A DNA stretch of 33,585 bases from NCBI GenBank assembly GCA_964613235.1, contig CAZTGM010000012.1, positions 1 through 33,585 on the forward strand, written 5' to 3'. Each line of letters starts with the position of its first letter. The stretch's first letter is position 1. Under the pieces are notes generated by a model. That model saw nothing but the letters and a program-made list of their open reading frames with translations. It had not been told where the DNA came from and made no database searches. The position numbers were made by a program, and so were the translations under genes. Of this stretch, positions 8,694 to 17,366 are shown one piece after another. This DNA comes from J005 sp964613235 (lineage in GTDB: Bacteria; Pseudomonadota; Zetaproteobacteria; Mariprofundales; Mariprofundaceae).

Positions 8694-11342
8694 CTAGAAC
8701 AAAGGTTGTGTTCCGTATCGTTGGCTGATGCCGTAAACAGCACGGTCCGTGCTCAGCGTGTCATGTCGCTGATCCACGTTCCAAGTCAGATAGAGCAAAT
8801 AGGACAAATCCTTGGTGTGAAAGGGCACACCCGCCTGCACATAGGAACTCTGGCCGTAACCCACTTCGCCACCCAGCTGAAAATGCTCGGTCAACTCTGC
8901 CACAGCGGCAAAACGGAAGCTGTATGTCCACTCCTGCACATTACCGCCAAGGTAATTGATCCCTTCAATAGTCGGCACGCCCGGCGTGAAAGGCAATATC
9001 GGAGATGAATTGTGCTTGTGCTTGTGATGACCAACAAAAGCGTTGAACATGTAGTTGACCACCTCACTCTCATGAGACTCGACATACAGATTCACGCCTG
9101 GTGTGAACGAATACTGCGGACTGAAATAACCGCCGTGTCCATAGGTAAAATGGTCCTGATCCTGCTTGTAGTGTTCATAGCGAATCAAAGGGGCAATACT
9201 GACCGAAGCACCCCAGGGCATATCCATATCAAATGTCCACGGCAATGCCAGCGCCATATAATAATGATTATTGGTCTTCACACCTACACCATTAAGCACT
9301 TCCGCGCCCAGTTCATAATAAAGCCCAAGCCCTGTACGCTCATCAAACGTAGCGGGAATATCATCCCATAAACCATGATAACCCAGAACCTTGACCCCGT
9401 TGCGCATTACCCGACCCCAGTATTGCCCGGTATAGGGATCCAACAAACCGGCATAGGGCAGCAGCTTCTCACGATTCGGCTGACGGTAAGCTTCCGCGCC
9501 AAAAAAGCCCTGATCATACTGGCGTCTGGTACCCAGCAAACCCTTCCAGGTCGCCTTGATGCCACCGCCAATGAAACTCTGACCGATGTTGGCATAATAG
9601 GTGTTCCAGCCCTCGTTACGGTATTCGATTTCCCATTCATAACCGTTGAGATACGTCGGAATTGCAGATGGCGCGACCAAAGGCAGCACCGGCAAGGCAG
9701 GCAACGTACCAATACTCAGTGCTTCCGGCAAAGGTGAACCCGCATCCACAAAAACCCGCTCCACGCGTGCCGTCAGCGATTGCTCCTTGTCGAAGAAATA
9801 GCCACCTTCAGTGAAAAACTTGCTGATCTTGAACGTATGAATCATCGGCTGGGCACCAAGCCCCGAACGAATACGATTCATGCCCCCGACGCGCACAAAG
9901 GTCGTATCCACATTTGGCAGGGCATTGTCATAACTTTCATCGATGGCCTGAGCCGAATGAAACAGATCCCGCCCAAAAAACTCTCCCGCCTCACTGTTCT
10001 TCTGCTGCTGTCGCTGGGCTACCAGCTGACCCTGCAACGGTCCGCCCAGTTCATGCGACAATTCGGCGGCCCGTGCTTCCTTACCCTGACGTTGCAGGCT
10101 CAAATACAGACCTTGCGCATGATTTTCTGTCGGGTCTTCACGATACAGTGCCTCAAACTGTTGCCCGGACACATCATACTTCTGCAACTGGAAATTGGCC
10201 CAGGCCAGCGCTTCATGTTCGCCGCTATCCAGCGGGCGAATATCTGCCAGTTGCTCCAGCGATGCGGCCTGACAAGCATAGTCCTTGGCATCGCCACATG
10301 CCGCCGCCTTCAGTGGCAACACATCTTTTTCCATATGATGTTCGGCGATTCTCTTGTCTTCGGACTGAATCAGCGCCAACGCATCCTGCGAGCGATGCAA
10401 GCGATGCAGCGCCAGAATCTCGCCCTTCAATGCCTCATCATTATCTTTCCAGCTGCGGCTGAGCCGGAACAGTTCCAGCGCATGTTCTGGCTTGCCATGT
10501 TCCAGATTGGCCCATGCCAGTGTGTTCGCCACAGCAATGTCTTTCGATGCCAGCAAAGAACCTTCCCTGGCGGTCAGTTTCGCCAGTTCCTGCGCTGTCG
10601 GCTTACCGTTTAGCGCATTACGCACTTCGATGGCAGCCAGCCTGGACTTTCCACGCCCGGACATCGGCTTCTTGCTGGCCTGATACTGCAGGCGATTAAA
10701 CTGTGTGGCAGGCAAGCGCGTGGATGCATGCTCCATGGCTTCAATGCGCTGATCTTCGCCACATTCATTAATGACGGCAGCATAGACATTCTTGGCAGTG
10801 CTGTACTGACGGAGCCTTACCAATGCATTGGCCAGCGCCAGACGTCGATAATTGTGTTCGCAATCAAAGCGTTTGGGATAACGCGTGCTGGCATCCACGA
10901 CCTGATTCCATTTATGCCGTTGTTGACCCTGATTAATCAGATAGTCCGTATGATTATTCTCCAGCACATCAATCAGCTTGGCTGACGGCTTCCATTCAGG
11001 ATGCGACTTTTTGATGTTCGCCATTGTCGCATAAACGGAATCATACTGCTCATTGCGAATCAGCGCCCACAATATGCCCTCATCCACCTGTTCCTTGCCC
11101 TCAACCTCTTTCACTGCGACAGCAGCACGCGGTTCGGCCGCCTTCCTGCCTTCCGCAGCCGTATCGCGCGTCGGTGTCACCGCCGATTTTGTTGATCGCT
11201 GCACATTCACGGCAGACGACTTGTTCGTGCTCTTGACCACAGTGCCTTTTGCCATCGTATCGGCAGCCTGTGCCAATAGCGGCATGCCAATCAACACGAG
11301 GCCCGCTAGCAGGTAGTGGGTTACTACTTTCGATAATTTCAT
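8694..11342 (-). CDS. bcsC: BcsC-like cellulose export protein (TPR plus outer-membrane barrel), short form
   Basis: An 882-residue protein for passing cellulose through peptidoglycan and the outer membrane. The ATG at 11342 was chosen over the GTG at 11357 because AGGGA sits 7 nt before it and the signal peptide (cleavage after AQA, residue 26) then has a clean basic start. Residues 27 to about 85 form a Lys/Ser/Thr/Ala-rich linker. A TPR-like alpha-helical region runs to about 480, with helices such as LAWANFQLQKYDVSGQQFEA. A C-terminal beta-barrel includes GHGGYFSPQ near residue 735, a hallmark of the BcsC C-terminal domain. E. coli BcsC is about 1150 residues, so the TPR arm is shorter here. 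It starts 4 nt after the bcsZ stop and is the last gene of bcsABZC. An NfrA-type TPR/barrel protein is the alternative, but context favours BcsC. Confidence 0.85.
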   Translation of the reverse strand: MKLSKVVTHYLLAGLVLIGMPLLAQAADTMAKGTVVKSTNKSSAVNVQRSTKSAVTPTRDTAAEGRKAAEPRAAVAVKEVEGKEQVDEGILWALIRNEQYDSVYATMANIKKSHPEWKPSAKLIDVLENNHTDYLINQGQQRHKWNQVVDASTRYPKRFDCEHNYRRLALANALVRLRQYSTAKNVYAAVINECGEDQRIEAMEHASTRLPATQFNRLQYQASKKPMSGRGKSRLAAIEVRNALNGKPTAQELAKLTAREGSLLASKDIAVANTLAWANLEHGKPEHALELFRLSRSWKDNDEALKGEILALHRLHRSQDALALIQSEDKRIAEHHMEKDVLPLKAAACGDAKDYACQAASLEQLADIRPLDSGEHEALAWANFQLQKYDVSGQQFEALYREDPTENHAQGLYLSLQRQGKEARAAELSHELGGPLQGQLVAQRQQQKNSEAGEFFGRDLFHSAQAIDESYDNALPNVDTTFVRVGGMNRIRSGLGAQPMIHTFKISKFFTEGGYFFDKEQSLTARVERVFVDAGSPLPEALSIGTLPALPVLPLVAPSAIPTYLNGYEWEIEYRNEGWNTYYANIGQSFIGGGIKATWKGLLGTRRQYDQGFFGAEAYRQPNREKLLPYAGLLDPYTGQYWGRVMRNGVKVLGYHGLWDDIPATFDERTGLGLYYELGAEVLNGVGVKTNNHYYMALALPWTFDMDMPWGASVSIAPLIRYEHYKQDQDHFTYGHGGYFSPQYSFTPGVNLYVESHESEVVNYMFNAFVGHHKHKHNSSPILPFTPGVPTIEGINYLGGNVQEWTYSFRFAAVAELTEHFQLGGEVGYGQSSYVQAGVPFHTKDLSYLLYLTWNVDQRHDTLSTDRAVYGISQRYGTQPLF

Positions 11343-11346
11343 GATG

Positions 11347-12414
11347 TTATCCCTCACCCTCTCTCACTAAATCAAATTCATGCCACGCCAGCCGACTCAG
11401 TAAATACAGGCTTGCATCGTAATAATTCGTTTGCTCATTCCACACAAAACGGCTCAATTCAGTTGTCTTTTCCGGGTGCATGACATGCTCGCATAATCGC
11501 TTAATCGCATCTACCGCCGAAAAATTTCGCCGCAAATGTACAAACCCTGTCTGCAGGTCAACGATATCCGGCTGTTTTTCACGCATCGAAAACTGTCGCC
11601 AAAAATCAACATACGGCGACAAAACATTCGCTGCACCCACCCATGCAGCAAACAATGGAATACGCATGGCATCATAACTGAAATATGCCTTTCGTTTGCT
11701 CCACGGGCGCCCACCCTGTTTCAGGTCCACCCAATCCGGCACCAACTGCCAGTTACTGTATCGATTGTGCCTAATCAGAGCCAATGCGTCATCGTACAAT
11801 TTCGACCAGTCGATACGTTGATCCAGCGCACTCAATTCCCGGAATGCAGGCAACACAAAATGCGAGGGATTCAGAATCAACTCCTGATCAGAATAAAACC
11901 CCTGCTTGCCCGGCAACAAAAACAGTCGCCCGTTCACCTTGATCTGCAACGATGCCAGCGAGCGTACAATCTGTTCGGCCGATGTGCGATATTCATCATC
12001 GCTCCAGTGTCGCGCAGCACGCTGCAACGCCCAGGCGATCATCAGGTCGCCATCAGTGGCGTTGTTTTCGTCCGCGACACGATCTTCCTGCTGACTCCAT
12101 AACCAGGCGAACAGATAATCGTTACGTACCTGCAAATGGGTCCGGGTCCACTGCCAGACCCGCTGAAACGTTTCACGGTCATCAAAAGCCACGGCCAGCA
12201 ACATGCCATAACCCTGGCTTTCCGAATGCGAATTCTGCCCCTGACCGTTATCGAGTACCCGCCCATCATCTGCGATGAAGTGCTCCTTATAAGCCAGCCA
12301 GTCAGACTGTTGCAGCAAGGAAGGCGCAGACTCCCGGTCACAGGACACGAGAGCCAGCGCCGCCATTCCTGCCATCAGCAGTTTCCTCCACACACGGCAA
12401 CCATCATGGCTCAA
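11347..12414 (-). CDS. bcsZ: BcsZ-like endo-1,4-beta-glucanase (GH8), probable lipoprotein
   Basis: A cellulase that trims or relieves tangled glucan in the periplasm during cellulose export, 355 residues from the TTG at 12414. GH8 features seen are SESQGYGM with the probable acid E65, ATDGDLMIAWAL with D121/D123, and the later FSYDAMRIP block. The start is ambiguous: TTG at 12414 overlaps the bcsB stop, GTG at 12393 gives MWRKLLMAGMAALALVSC, and ATG at 12375 has GGAGG 9 nt upstream. All readings keep the lipobox-like L-V-S-C25, so the enzyme is probably lipid-anchored, whereas E. coli BcsZ is, as I recall, a soluble periplasmic enzyme. It sits between bcsB and bcsC as in the E. coli order bcsA-B-Z-C. 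Product call is strong; start is uncertain. Confidence 0.88.
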   Translation of the reverse strand: MSHDGCRVWRKLLMAGMAALALVSCDRESAPSLLQQSDWLAYKEHFIADDGRVLDNGQGQNSHSESQGYGMLLAVAFDDRETFQRVWQWTRTHLQVRNDYLFAWLWSQQEDRVADENNATDGDLMIAWALQRAARHWSDDEYRTSAEQIVRSLASLQIKVNGRLFLLPGKQGFYSDQELILNPSHFVLPAFRELSALDQRIDWSKLYDDALALIRHNRYSNWQLVPDWVDLKQGGRPWSKRKAYFSYDAMRIPLFAAWVGAANVLSPYVDFWRQFSMREKQPDIVDLQTGFVHLRRNFSAVDAIKRLCEHVMHPEKTTELSRFVWNEQTNYYDASLYLLSRLAWHEFDLVREGEG

Positions 12415-14995
12415 TATGCGGATGGGTCTGATGCCGGTACATGACGAGCAGATAGCGCGTCAGCAGTGCCATGAACAGAAACAGTACCAGCAACAGAATC
12501 AGCAAAAAGAGCGGATACTGAATGGCGAAATACGTGATGCGCTCCATATATGGCATGCTGCCGATATGATAGACATTCGAGCCCACCTCTCCGGACCAGA
12601 AATCCGGATGGCCATTCTCTACCGAAGTTCCCCACAGCAACAGGTCTCCATGCGAATCCTGCATTTGCGGCCACAACTCGACGAGATGGCGAATCGCCCG
12701 GGCCAGCTGTTCTTCACTGTCCGAAACCAGCAACGTCATTGTACCGCCGCTCACCTTCGGGTTTTCAAACTGCATCAGTGCACCCTGATTCTTCAGACTG
12801 AAGGACTGTTGGATGCCTACACTGTGATAGCGCGCACCTGTTTCGCCCGACTCATACTCGGAACCAGACAACAGCATATTGAGTTTCTTGCGCCATGTTA
12901 ACGGCTCATGTCCCAACACACTGGGGTTGGCCAGACTCGGGTGATTGATAAAACCCTTCTTGCCCAGATTCACCGGAGCCGCATTCCATATCGTGTCATC
13001 CACGTTCGAGAACACATCCAGCCGGATGATATTGCTCGCCCCGTTCGCACTGTTGGATACGGTCAGGCTCTGGATCGGACTGCCCTTGAGTGCGCCCAGG
13101 CGAGCCGCCAGCGTCCATGCACTGCCCAACATCTGCGGCTTCAGATTCGGAATCTGGATCACCGGCGTATCGCCCAGATCGCCCAGATAAGGATAGCCCG
13201 TATTCACCATATAATTGAAATCGGGCATGGCCACATAATGTGATGTATCGGGAATCGTAAACGTCGAATCATCGAACAGCGTCAGCAGCAGGTTGTCCGT
13301 ATTGCCCGTCGTACAATTGGTGCCCGTATTGGCATGCATGCGACTTTCAAAGCGAAACTCATTCAGGCCCGGACGGAAAGCATACAGCGGAATCCAGATG
13401 CGATAATCGCGCACCAGCAACCCCCTGGGATCCGACATCGAGATACCACGCAGGAACTGACCGTTGTGGTAAATATTCAGCACCGAGTCCGGACGAAGCG
13501 CTGCGCCATAACTGAAATGCAGGCGCATCTCAACCTGAGAGTGGTTCTTGGAAAACAGATCCGGCGGCAACCACATTGTGACCGATGTCTGGTCCTGCAG
13601 GCCTTTCATCGTCTTCGTCTGGAAGCCAAGATCAGCAAAATTGTATTCCCGACCTTCCTGTACGGCGTGTTGAGAAGAATAGGCCATCGCCGTAGGAACC
13701 GTGACATCAAACACATCCATGGATGCCTCATCAGACAATGGCAGGGTCGACCATGCAAAAGCCGAAGCCGCCTTCACCAGATCGGCTTTCGTTTTACCCA
13801 GCACCGCAAGCAGGAAATGTCCGGTATCGCTTTGACGGGCACGGACCATGATATGTCCTTTGGCACCATCCTTGATATCAATCGGTCCCAGCATGGCTTC
13901 AGCCTCATCATAGGTGCCGAAAATCACGAGATCGTGGCCCACGGCCGTGCTGCCTACGGTCGTACCAAGTTCAACACTATCAATAATGAGCGTTTCGTCA
14001 TGAGCTCGATTGGCCAGGCTTTCAGCCAGCAAGGTGCCGGCATGCAGATGGTCCGGTGATTTTGACAACGGCGCCATCGTCACATGCAATTTATCCCAGT
14101 TTTCCGAAGCAAGCAGATTGTCGAATGAACGCAATGTCGGCTCAATGGCGCGCATGGTTCCTTCCATCTCGATATAGGACGCATCCATATCCACCATAGT
14201 CCACAACTCGGGGCTGCCCGGATCCTCACATTCGGACAAATAATGCTGAGAAACCTCTACCGCCAGTACATTGTTACCGCTCTTAATCAGCTCCAGAGGT
14301 ACGGATACATCAATCGTACCATCAGGATATGCGGGATCCAGTGGCGCCTGAGCGAACACACCACCATTCCAGCGCAAACGCAATTGCGAACGTCCTTTCA
14401 GCAGAGCATTGGAATTGGTAAAGACAATATGCGCACGTATCGCCGATGGCTCCAGTCGATACGGCACGGAAATATGTAGCGGATATTCAGCCTCAGACTG
14501 GCGCAACACCATGAAGCGACGCGCATGCTCCTTGGCAAAGGCTCGCATCTCCTGACGCACCTTGACTTCTTTCAGAGGCTGCACCGGCACATCCACAGGC
14601 ACGTATTGTTTTTTCACGTGTGCAGATGCCTGCCTGGTTTTCACCTTGCTGGCATCCACTGCCTTGTTTGCAACAGGCTTGGCTGCTGTCTTTGCTGCCG
14701 CCTTGGTTTCGGCNNNNNNNNNNNNNNNNNNNNNNNNNNNNNNNNNNNNNNNNNNNNNNNNNNNNNNNNNNNNNNNNNNNNNNNNNNNNNNNNNNNNNNN
14801 NNNNNNNNNNNNNGTTTCGGCTGCCTTGTTTGCAACAGGCTTGGCTGCTGTCTTTGCTGCCGCCTTGGCATCTTCCACCTTAGCGGCTGCAGCCGCCGCT
14901 GCGGGTGACACTCCGGATACATCTGCACTCATGGCACTCAATGGCATACCCATGATCGCGCAGACCATGATCCCGATTTTCCAATATTTACTCAT
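12404..14995 (-). CDS. bcsB: BcsB, cellulose synthase periplasmic subunit with Ala/Lys-rich repeat (assembly gap inside)
   Basis: The periplasmic partner of BcsA that guides nascent glucan, 863 residues as drawn, 34 of them unread. A Sec signal (cleavage near AMSA, residue 24) leads into an Ala-rich stretch and an 18-residue tandem repeat, AETKAAAKTAAKPVANKA, broken by 100 N. The typical BcsB core then follows with jelly-roll CBDs and flavodoxin-like domains (for example LRLRWNGGVFAQAPLD and the NADLVxA-like FAWSTLPL region). One C-terminal membrane helix (about residues 820-845) anchors it to BcsA. The start overlaps the bcsA stop as ATGA (14992-14995). The repeat is not part of standard BcsB and lies just before the conserved core. 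The unread part does not break the frame as represented, but the true copy number is unknown. Confidence 0.9.
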   Translation of the reverse strand: MSKYWKIGIMVCAIMGMPLSAMSADVSGVSPAAAAAAAKVEDAKAAAKTAAKPVANKAAEXXXXXXXXXXXXXXXXXXXXXXXXXXXXXXXXXXAETKAAAKTAAKPVANKAVDASKVKTRQASAHVKKQYVPVDVPVQPLKEVKVRQEMRAFAKEHARRFMVLRQSEAEYPLHISVPYRLEPSAIRAHIVFTNSNALLKGRSQLRLRWNGGVFAQAPLDPAYPDGTIDVSVPLELIKSGNNVLAVEVSQHYLSECEDPGSPELWTMVDMDASYIEMEGTMRAIEPTLRSFDNLLASENWDKLHVTMAPLSKSPDHLHAGTLLAESLANRAHDETLIIDSVELGTTVGSTAVGHDLVIFGTYDEAEAMLGPIDIKDGAKGHIMVRARQSDTGHFLLAVLGKTKADLVKAASAFAWSTLPLSDEASMDVFDVTVPTAMAYSSQHAVQEGREYNFADLGFQTKTMKGLQDQTSVTMWLPPDLFSKNHSQVEMRLHFSYGAALRPDSVLNIYHNGQFLRGISMSDPRGLLVRDYRIWIPLYAFRPGLNEFRFESRMHANTGTNCTTGNTDNLLLTLFDDSTFTIPDTSHYVAMPDFNYMVNTGYPYLGDLGDTPVIQIPNLKPQMLGSAWTLAARLGALKGSPIQSLTVSNSANGASNIIRLDVFSNVDDTIWNAAPVNLGKKGFINHPSLANPSVLGHEPLTWRKKLNMLLSGSEYESGETGARYHSVGIQQSFSLKNQGALMQFENPKVSGGTMTLLVSDSEEQLARAIRHLVELWPQMQDSHGDLLLWGTSVENGHPDFWSGEVGSNVYHIGSMPYMERITYFAIQYPLFLLILLLVLFLFMALLTRYLLVMYRHQTHPHIEP
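14660..14868 (-). repeat. 54-bp in-frame tandem repeat in bcsB (18 codons), partly unread
   Basis: Two identical 47-nt stretches begin at 14660 and 14822, and the 8-mer GTTTCGGC follows the first (14706-14713) and precedes the second (14814-14821). The unit is 54 bp and encodes AETKAAAKTAAKPVANKA. The two readable copies are 162 bp apart, exactly three periods, so the represented gap keeps register. Identity at nucleotide level implies recent expansion or homogenisation. Confidence 0.85.
14714..14813. other. Run of 100 N (assembly gap or masked repeat)
   Basis: Exactly 100 unread bases, the size often used as a placeholder for a gap of unknown length. It lies entirely inside the bcsB tandem repeat, so repeat collapse is the likely cause. 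A pure repeat would need 46 + 54k bases here, and 100 fits k = 1. Confidence 0.95.
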
Positions 14996-17283
14996 GCTTT
15001 TTCCCCCTGAGCAGCTTTGGAAGCTTTTTTTCTTTGCGATAACAACCTGAATGCAAGGATAACGTGATGCAGCCCCTTGAATGCCATGGCGATATGAATC
15101 AAGCCAAAATAGGCTGCCCTGGCAACAAATACCATTCCCTGCCGAATTTTAGAGTGAGCGTTGCGCCCCATCAGCCACTTTTTCCAGCGCTCTGAATTGC
15201 CGTATACGAATGATACAACAGCCACACGCTGAATTTCATCTTCATACTGGAATTTCACACCCACCAGCAAATGCTTCTCTTTCCCCACCTTCTGGACGCG
15301 TGTCATGGTCACCTTGAAACCCACGCGATTCAGGTTTTCCAGCACACGCGTCAGAGACAGCAGGTCCTTGGCAATATGGTTCTGGGCAAATTCCAGCGAA
15401 CCATCTTTGACCTCCAGGCTTTCCATCCAGCCCGGCAAACGCAACATCGCGCCATCTTCCGTCATATCAATAATTTCACAGGGCACGAATTTATCGTTGA
15501 ATTTGACCTTGGCCATTTCATGAATGGGTACACGCGGGCGGGCGCGCACCTGCCTGCGCTCAATCAGCACACCCAATGCGGCCAGCGTGAAGATCATGTT
15601 ATACAGGTTCCACCCCATGGAAAACGTCACCGTATTCAGTGTCGTGGGATCCGTGGACAACTGATAATAGCCGGCGCCAATGGCGATAAACTGCAGCGCA
15701 ATCACCACATAGAAACGCGGCGCCAGATAAGACAATTTATCGTATTCCATGCGCTCACCCTTTGGCGTCACGATAAACGGCTCATGCTTGGGTATCAGTA
15801 TGGTCTTGATAATATTCTTGAACAGAAACATGGCACTGAGCGTTTCATAGATTTCCGATACAAACAGCCAGCGCACCCGACCATACAGCATATTGACCAC
15901 CAGTCCCAGACCGATCAGGTACGGCACCATATAAAGCAGAATTTCAATCGGCGGAGCGGCAAATAGCGTCACACCACCCAGCAAAGCCAGCAGCGGGGAA
16001 ACAATAAACACGATACGCGACAACGAAAAAATCCAGAACAAGATACAATTAAAATAACTTACACGCTGGGCAATGTTCAGGCCACGCACAAACAACGGGT
16101 TTTTTTCCCACAACAGCTGGCACATGCCGGTAGCCCAGCGCTGTCGCTGATGCACATAGGCTTCCGTGCTTTCAGCATTCAGACCACACAGCATGGGCAG
16201 ATGCAGATAGGCCGTTTTCCAGCCTCGCCGCACCAGTTCAATGGATGTTTCGGCATCCTCCACGATCGTATCCGTGGCAATACCGCCAATTTCCTCCAGC
16301 GCCTTGCGACGTATGACCGCGCCGGAGCCACAGAAAAAGCCCGCGCCCCAGTTATCCATGCCGCGCAGATTCATCGTATAGAACATTTCCGCCTCATTGG
16401 GCATTTTCTGCCCTGCCTTGAGGTTCTTTTCAAACGGATCCTGATTGATGACAAAGTGCGGCGTCTGCACAAATGCCTTGCGTTCATCAGCCACCAGCGT
16501 TCCCACGGTATTCTTCAGAAAATCTGCAGTAGGAATATGATCCGCATCAAAGATCACCACCAGTTCGCCATCCGTGCGCTCCAGCGCCGCATTGATGTTA
16601 CCTGCCTTGGCATCCTGATTGTCCTTGCGTGTCAGATAAAAACAGCCGACCTCAAAACACAGATCCTGCAGCTCCTTTCTGCGCAAACAGGCCTGCTCGC
16701 CTTTTTTACCTCGCTGCTCACATTTGGCCTGCGTGCCGCCATCATCCAGCAGATATACGCGCAACTTATCCCGCGGATAAATCATATCCGTGGCAGCCAG
16801 CAATGTTGTGCGCAGAAGATCGGCATCTTCGTTATACGTCGGGATAAATACATCCACCGTCGGCAGATTCGGATCTTTCATGTCCAACGGATCCGGATGC
16901 CTGCGCAATGGATGCAGGTTTACAAATGCCCCGCCAAAATACAGGGCGACGGCAATACATTCAGCACCCAGCAACAGCAGTGAACAGAAAATCGAAAATG
17001 TATCTTCAAACCAGGGAATGGAATATTCAAAACGCCAGATGATATAACGAATGGCCAGAAATCCGGCCACCACCATGACAAACAGCCGAACTGTTCGCAG
17101 CATATAATGATTGTGCAGTGTACGAATATAGCGCCACCAGCCTACGGCCATAACCAATACACACATAACGGCAACAATCAGTTGTTCGGAAAGATAAAGA
17201 TCCACACTGGCGATATAAACAAGCAGCGCAGCGCCGGGTGCCCATATGAAAAACGGCATATGTCTTTTAATGGTTTGTAGCAA
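14992..17283 (-). CDS. bcsA: BcsA, cellulose synthase catalytic subunit (UDP-forming) with PilZ domain
   Basis: A family-2 processive glycosyltransferase, 763 residues, that polymerises glucose from UDP-glucose and moves the chain across the inner membrane. Seen in order: N-terminal TM helices, DVFIPTYNED, D180-D181, D246-A-D248, V341-E342-D343 (the finger-helix TED, here VED), Q379-xx-R382-W383, the gating loop F503-x-V-T-x-K508, further TM helices, then a PilZ domain with R580-xxx-R584 and D606-x-T-xx-G611. c-di-GMP activation is therefore expected, with Thr replacing the usual Ser of DxSxxG. The TTG at 17283 is chosen because GGGAGGG lies 7 nt upstream; the next in-frame ATG (17259) has no such site. 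It is the first gene of bcsABZC and divergent from the Bax-like gene. Confidence 0.95.
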   Translation of the reverse strand: MLQTIKRHMPFFIWAPGAALLVYIASVDLYLSEQLIVAVMCVLVMAVGWWRYIRTLHNHYMLRTVRLFVMVVAGFLAIRYIIWRFEYSIPWFEDTFSIFCSLLLLGAECIAVALYFGGAFVNLHPLRRHPDPLDMKDPNLPTVDVFIPTYNEDADLLRTTLLAATDMIYPRDKLRVYLLDDGGTQAKCEQRGKKGEQACLRRKELQDLCFEVGCFYLTRKDNQDAKAGNINAALERTDGELVVIFDADHIPTADFLKNTVGTLVADERKAFVQTPHFVINQDPFEKNLKAGQKMPNEAEMFYTMNLRGMDNWGAGFFCGSGAVIRRKALEEIGGIATDTIVEDAETSIELVRRGWKTAYLHLPMLCGLNAESTEAYVHQRQRWATGMCQLLWEKNPLFVRGLNIAQRVSYFNCILFWIFSLSRIVFIVSPLLALLGGVTLFAAPPIEILLYMVPYLIGLGLVVNMLYGRVRWLFVSEIYETLSAMFLFKNIIKTILIPKHEPFIVTPKGERMEYDKLSYLAPRFYVVIALQFIAIGAGYYQLSTDPTTLNTVTFSMGWNLYNMIFTLAALGVLIERRQVRARPRVPIHEMAKVKFNDKFVPCEIIDMTEDGAMLRLPGWMESLEVKDGSLEFAQNHIAKDLLSLTRVLENLNRVGFKVTMTRVQKVGKEKHLLVGVKFQYEDEIQRVAVVSFVYGNSERWKKWLMGRNAHSKIRQGMVFVARAAYFGLIHIAMAFKGLHHVILAFRLLSQRKKASKAAQGEKA

Positions 17284-17312
17284 AAGGCCACCCTCCCTTA
17301 TTAAATGATAAC

Positions 17313-17326
17313 GTGATGCAGATCAC
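17313..17326. promoter_or_regulatory. CRP/Vfr-like binding site
   Basis: GTGA-N6-TCAC with a flanking A on the right (cGTGATGCAGATCACA) matches nine of the ten core positions of TGTGA-N6-TCACA. It lies about 30 bp upstream of the bcsA TTG. Relative to the promoter proposed at 17339-17366 it would sit just downstream of the start of transcription, a repressing position. Confidence 0.4.
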
Positions 17327-17338
17327 AATCCAACTTTA

Positions 17339-17366
17339 AGTAAAGCATACTTTCAAGTAATGTCAA
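17339..17366 (-). promoter_or_regulatory. Candidate sigma-70 promoter for the bcs operon
   Basis: On the minus strand TTGACA (17366-17361) is followed after 16 nt by TTTACT (17344-17339). The -35 is perfect and the -10 matches four of six positions. The ACTTT/AAGTAA direct repeats overlap the spacer and the -10, so they could be operator sequences. Confidence 0.4.

Noticed and set aside
13334..14059. Open frames opposite bcsB and bcsA (also 16150-16983)
   Set aside because: Antisense to BcsB/BcsA with no family features and low-complexity basic composition.
14660..14868. Repeat considered as a CRISPR array
   Set aside because: The repeats are contiguous 54-bp in-frame coding units without unique spacers.
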